Positions 63,936 through 64,000 of a stretch of 64,000 nt of DNA are shown here, piece after piece. Within the stretch, counting starts at the first letter, position 1, and each line of letters begins with the position of its first letter. The notes beneath the pieces were generated by a model. It was not told the origin of the DNA and searched no databases. It worked only from the letters and a program-made list of their open reading frames with translations. Both the position numbers and the translations under genes were made by a program. Source of the DNA: Ligustrum vulgare (Eukaryota; Streptophyta; Magnoliopsida; Lamiales; Oleaceae); NCBI GenBank assembly GCA_963555705.1, contig OY743174.1:60410234-60474233 (forward strand), in the 5' to 3' direction.

Positions 63936-64000
<65 letters not shown>
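63116..64000 (+). other. First intron of the PPR gene (to the window edge)
   Basis: Begins GTAAAAATAATG. No acceptor followed by a PPR-like frame is evident, so the intron probably continues beyond the window. It includes the (AAT)n microsatellite at its end. Confidence 0.5.
63937..64000. repeat. (AAT)n microsatellite at the right edge
   Basis: About 21 uninterrupted ATA/TAA units running into the end of the window, so the true length is unknown. Confidence 0.95.

Overview
This window is plant nuclear DNA, almost certainly from a eudicot. It is AT-rich, its host genes have GT-AG introns, and it carries plant-type LTR retrotransposons (Tat, chromovirus and Copia) and many short TIR elements. 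Four host loci are recognisable. They are a complete four-exon WRKY transcription factor gene closest to Arabidopsis WRKY12 (29753-31844, +), a CHCH-domain oxidoreductase gene of the MIA40/CHCHD4 type (CDS 34849-35301, -, with a probable 5'UTR intron reaching about 36623), a PRA1-family gene broken by a frameshift and a small transposon (57275-57993, +), and the first exon of a P-class PPR protein gene (about 62717-63115, +) that runs off the right edge. Everything else is mobile DNA, its decay products, or AT-rich DNA in which I see no gene.

Layout. 1-6885: Tat-lineage Ty3/Gypsy element on the minus strand, with 105-bp tandem repeats in its 3' region, a dual-RNase-H pol, a gag split into two frames, a PBS and the 5' LTR; its 3' LTR lies off the left edge. 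It is inserted in the integrase region of a chromovirus fragment (6886-8748, +). 8763-13714: a hAT-type MITE, Tourist-like MITEs and simple repeats. 13724-18172: a non-autonomous Mutator-like element with a perfect 9-bp target duplication, split by a gag-protease-only LTR element (14572-17737, -). 18455-22530: half of a related Mutator-like element, hit by a Copia element (18825-22530, +) which itself carries the 3' end of a chromovirus (21190-21842, -). 22560-29750: MITEs and a solo Tat LTR (27711-28495) about 1.3 kb upstream of WRKY12. 36963-45361: Tekay-type chromovirus (+) whose rearranged 5' LTR lies about 300 bp from the inferred MIA40 5' exon. 45362-46843: Copia gag-integrase remnant. 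About 48140-57002: large LTR element with no detectable coding capacity (LARD-like, -), which took in a solo Tekay-family LTR (52344-54028) with a perfect 5-bp target duplication. 57003-64000: PRA1 pseudogene, further MITEs, a Mutator-like MITE, LTR-like DNA, and the PPR exon behind a 125-bp direct duplication.

The host genes do not form a pathway. The most unusual signal is a shared design in three LTR families. Two related chromovirus LTRs carry dense clusters of CG-centred palindromes, one built on TTTCGGTCGACCGAAA and the other on TTACGGCCGTAA. The Tat LTR carries about ten copies of CGAGGTGA spaced 17-20 bp apart. These look like arrays of protein-binding or methylation-sensitive control sites. 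A GT-AG intron-like segment that corrects the reading frame between gag and protease of the Tekay element is also notable. All identifications were made by reading the sequence and recalling families; no database search was run.
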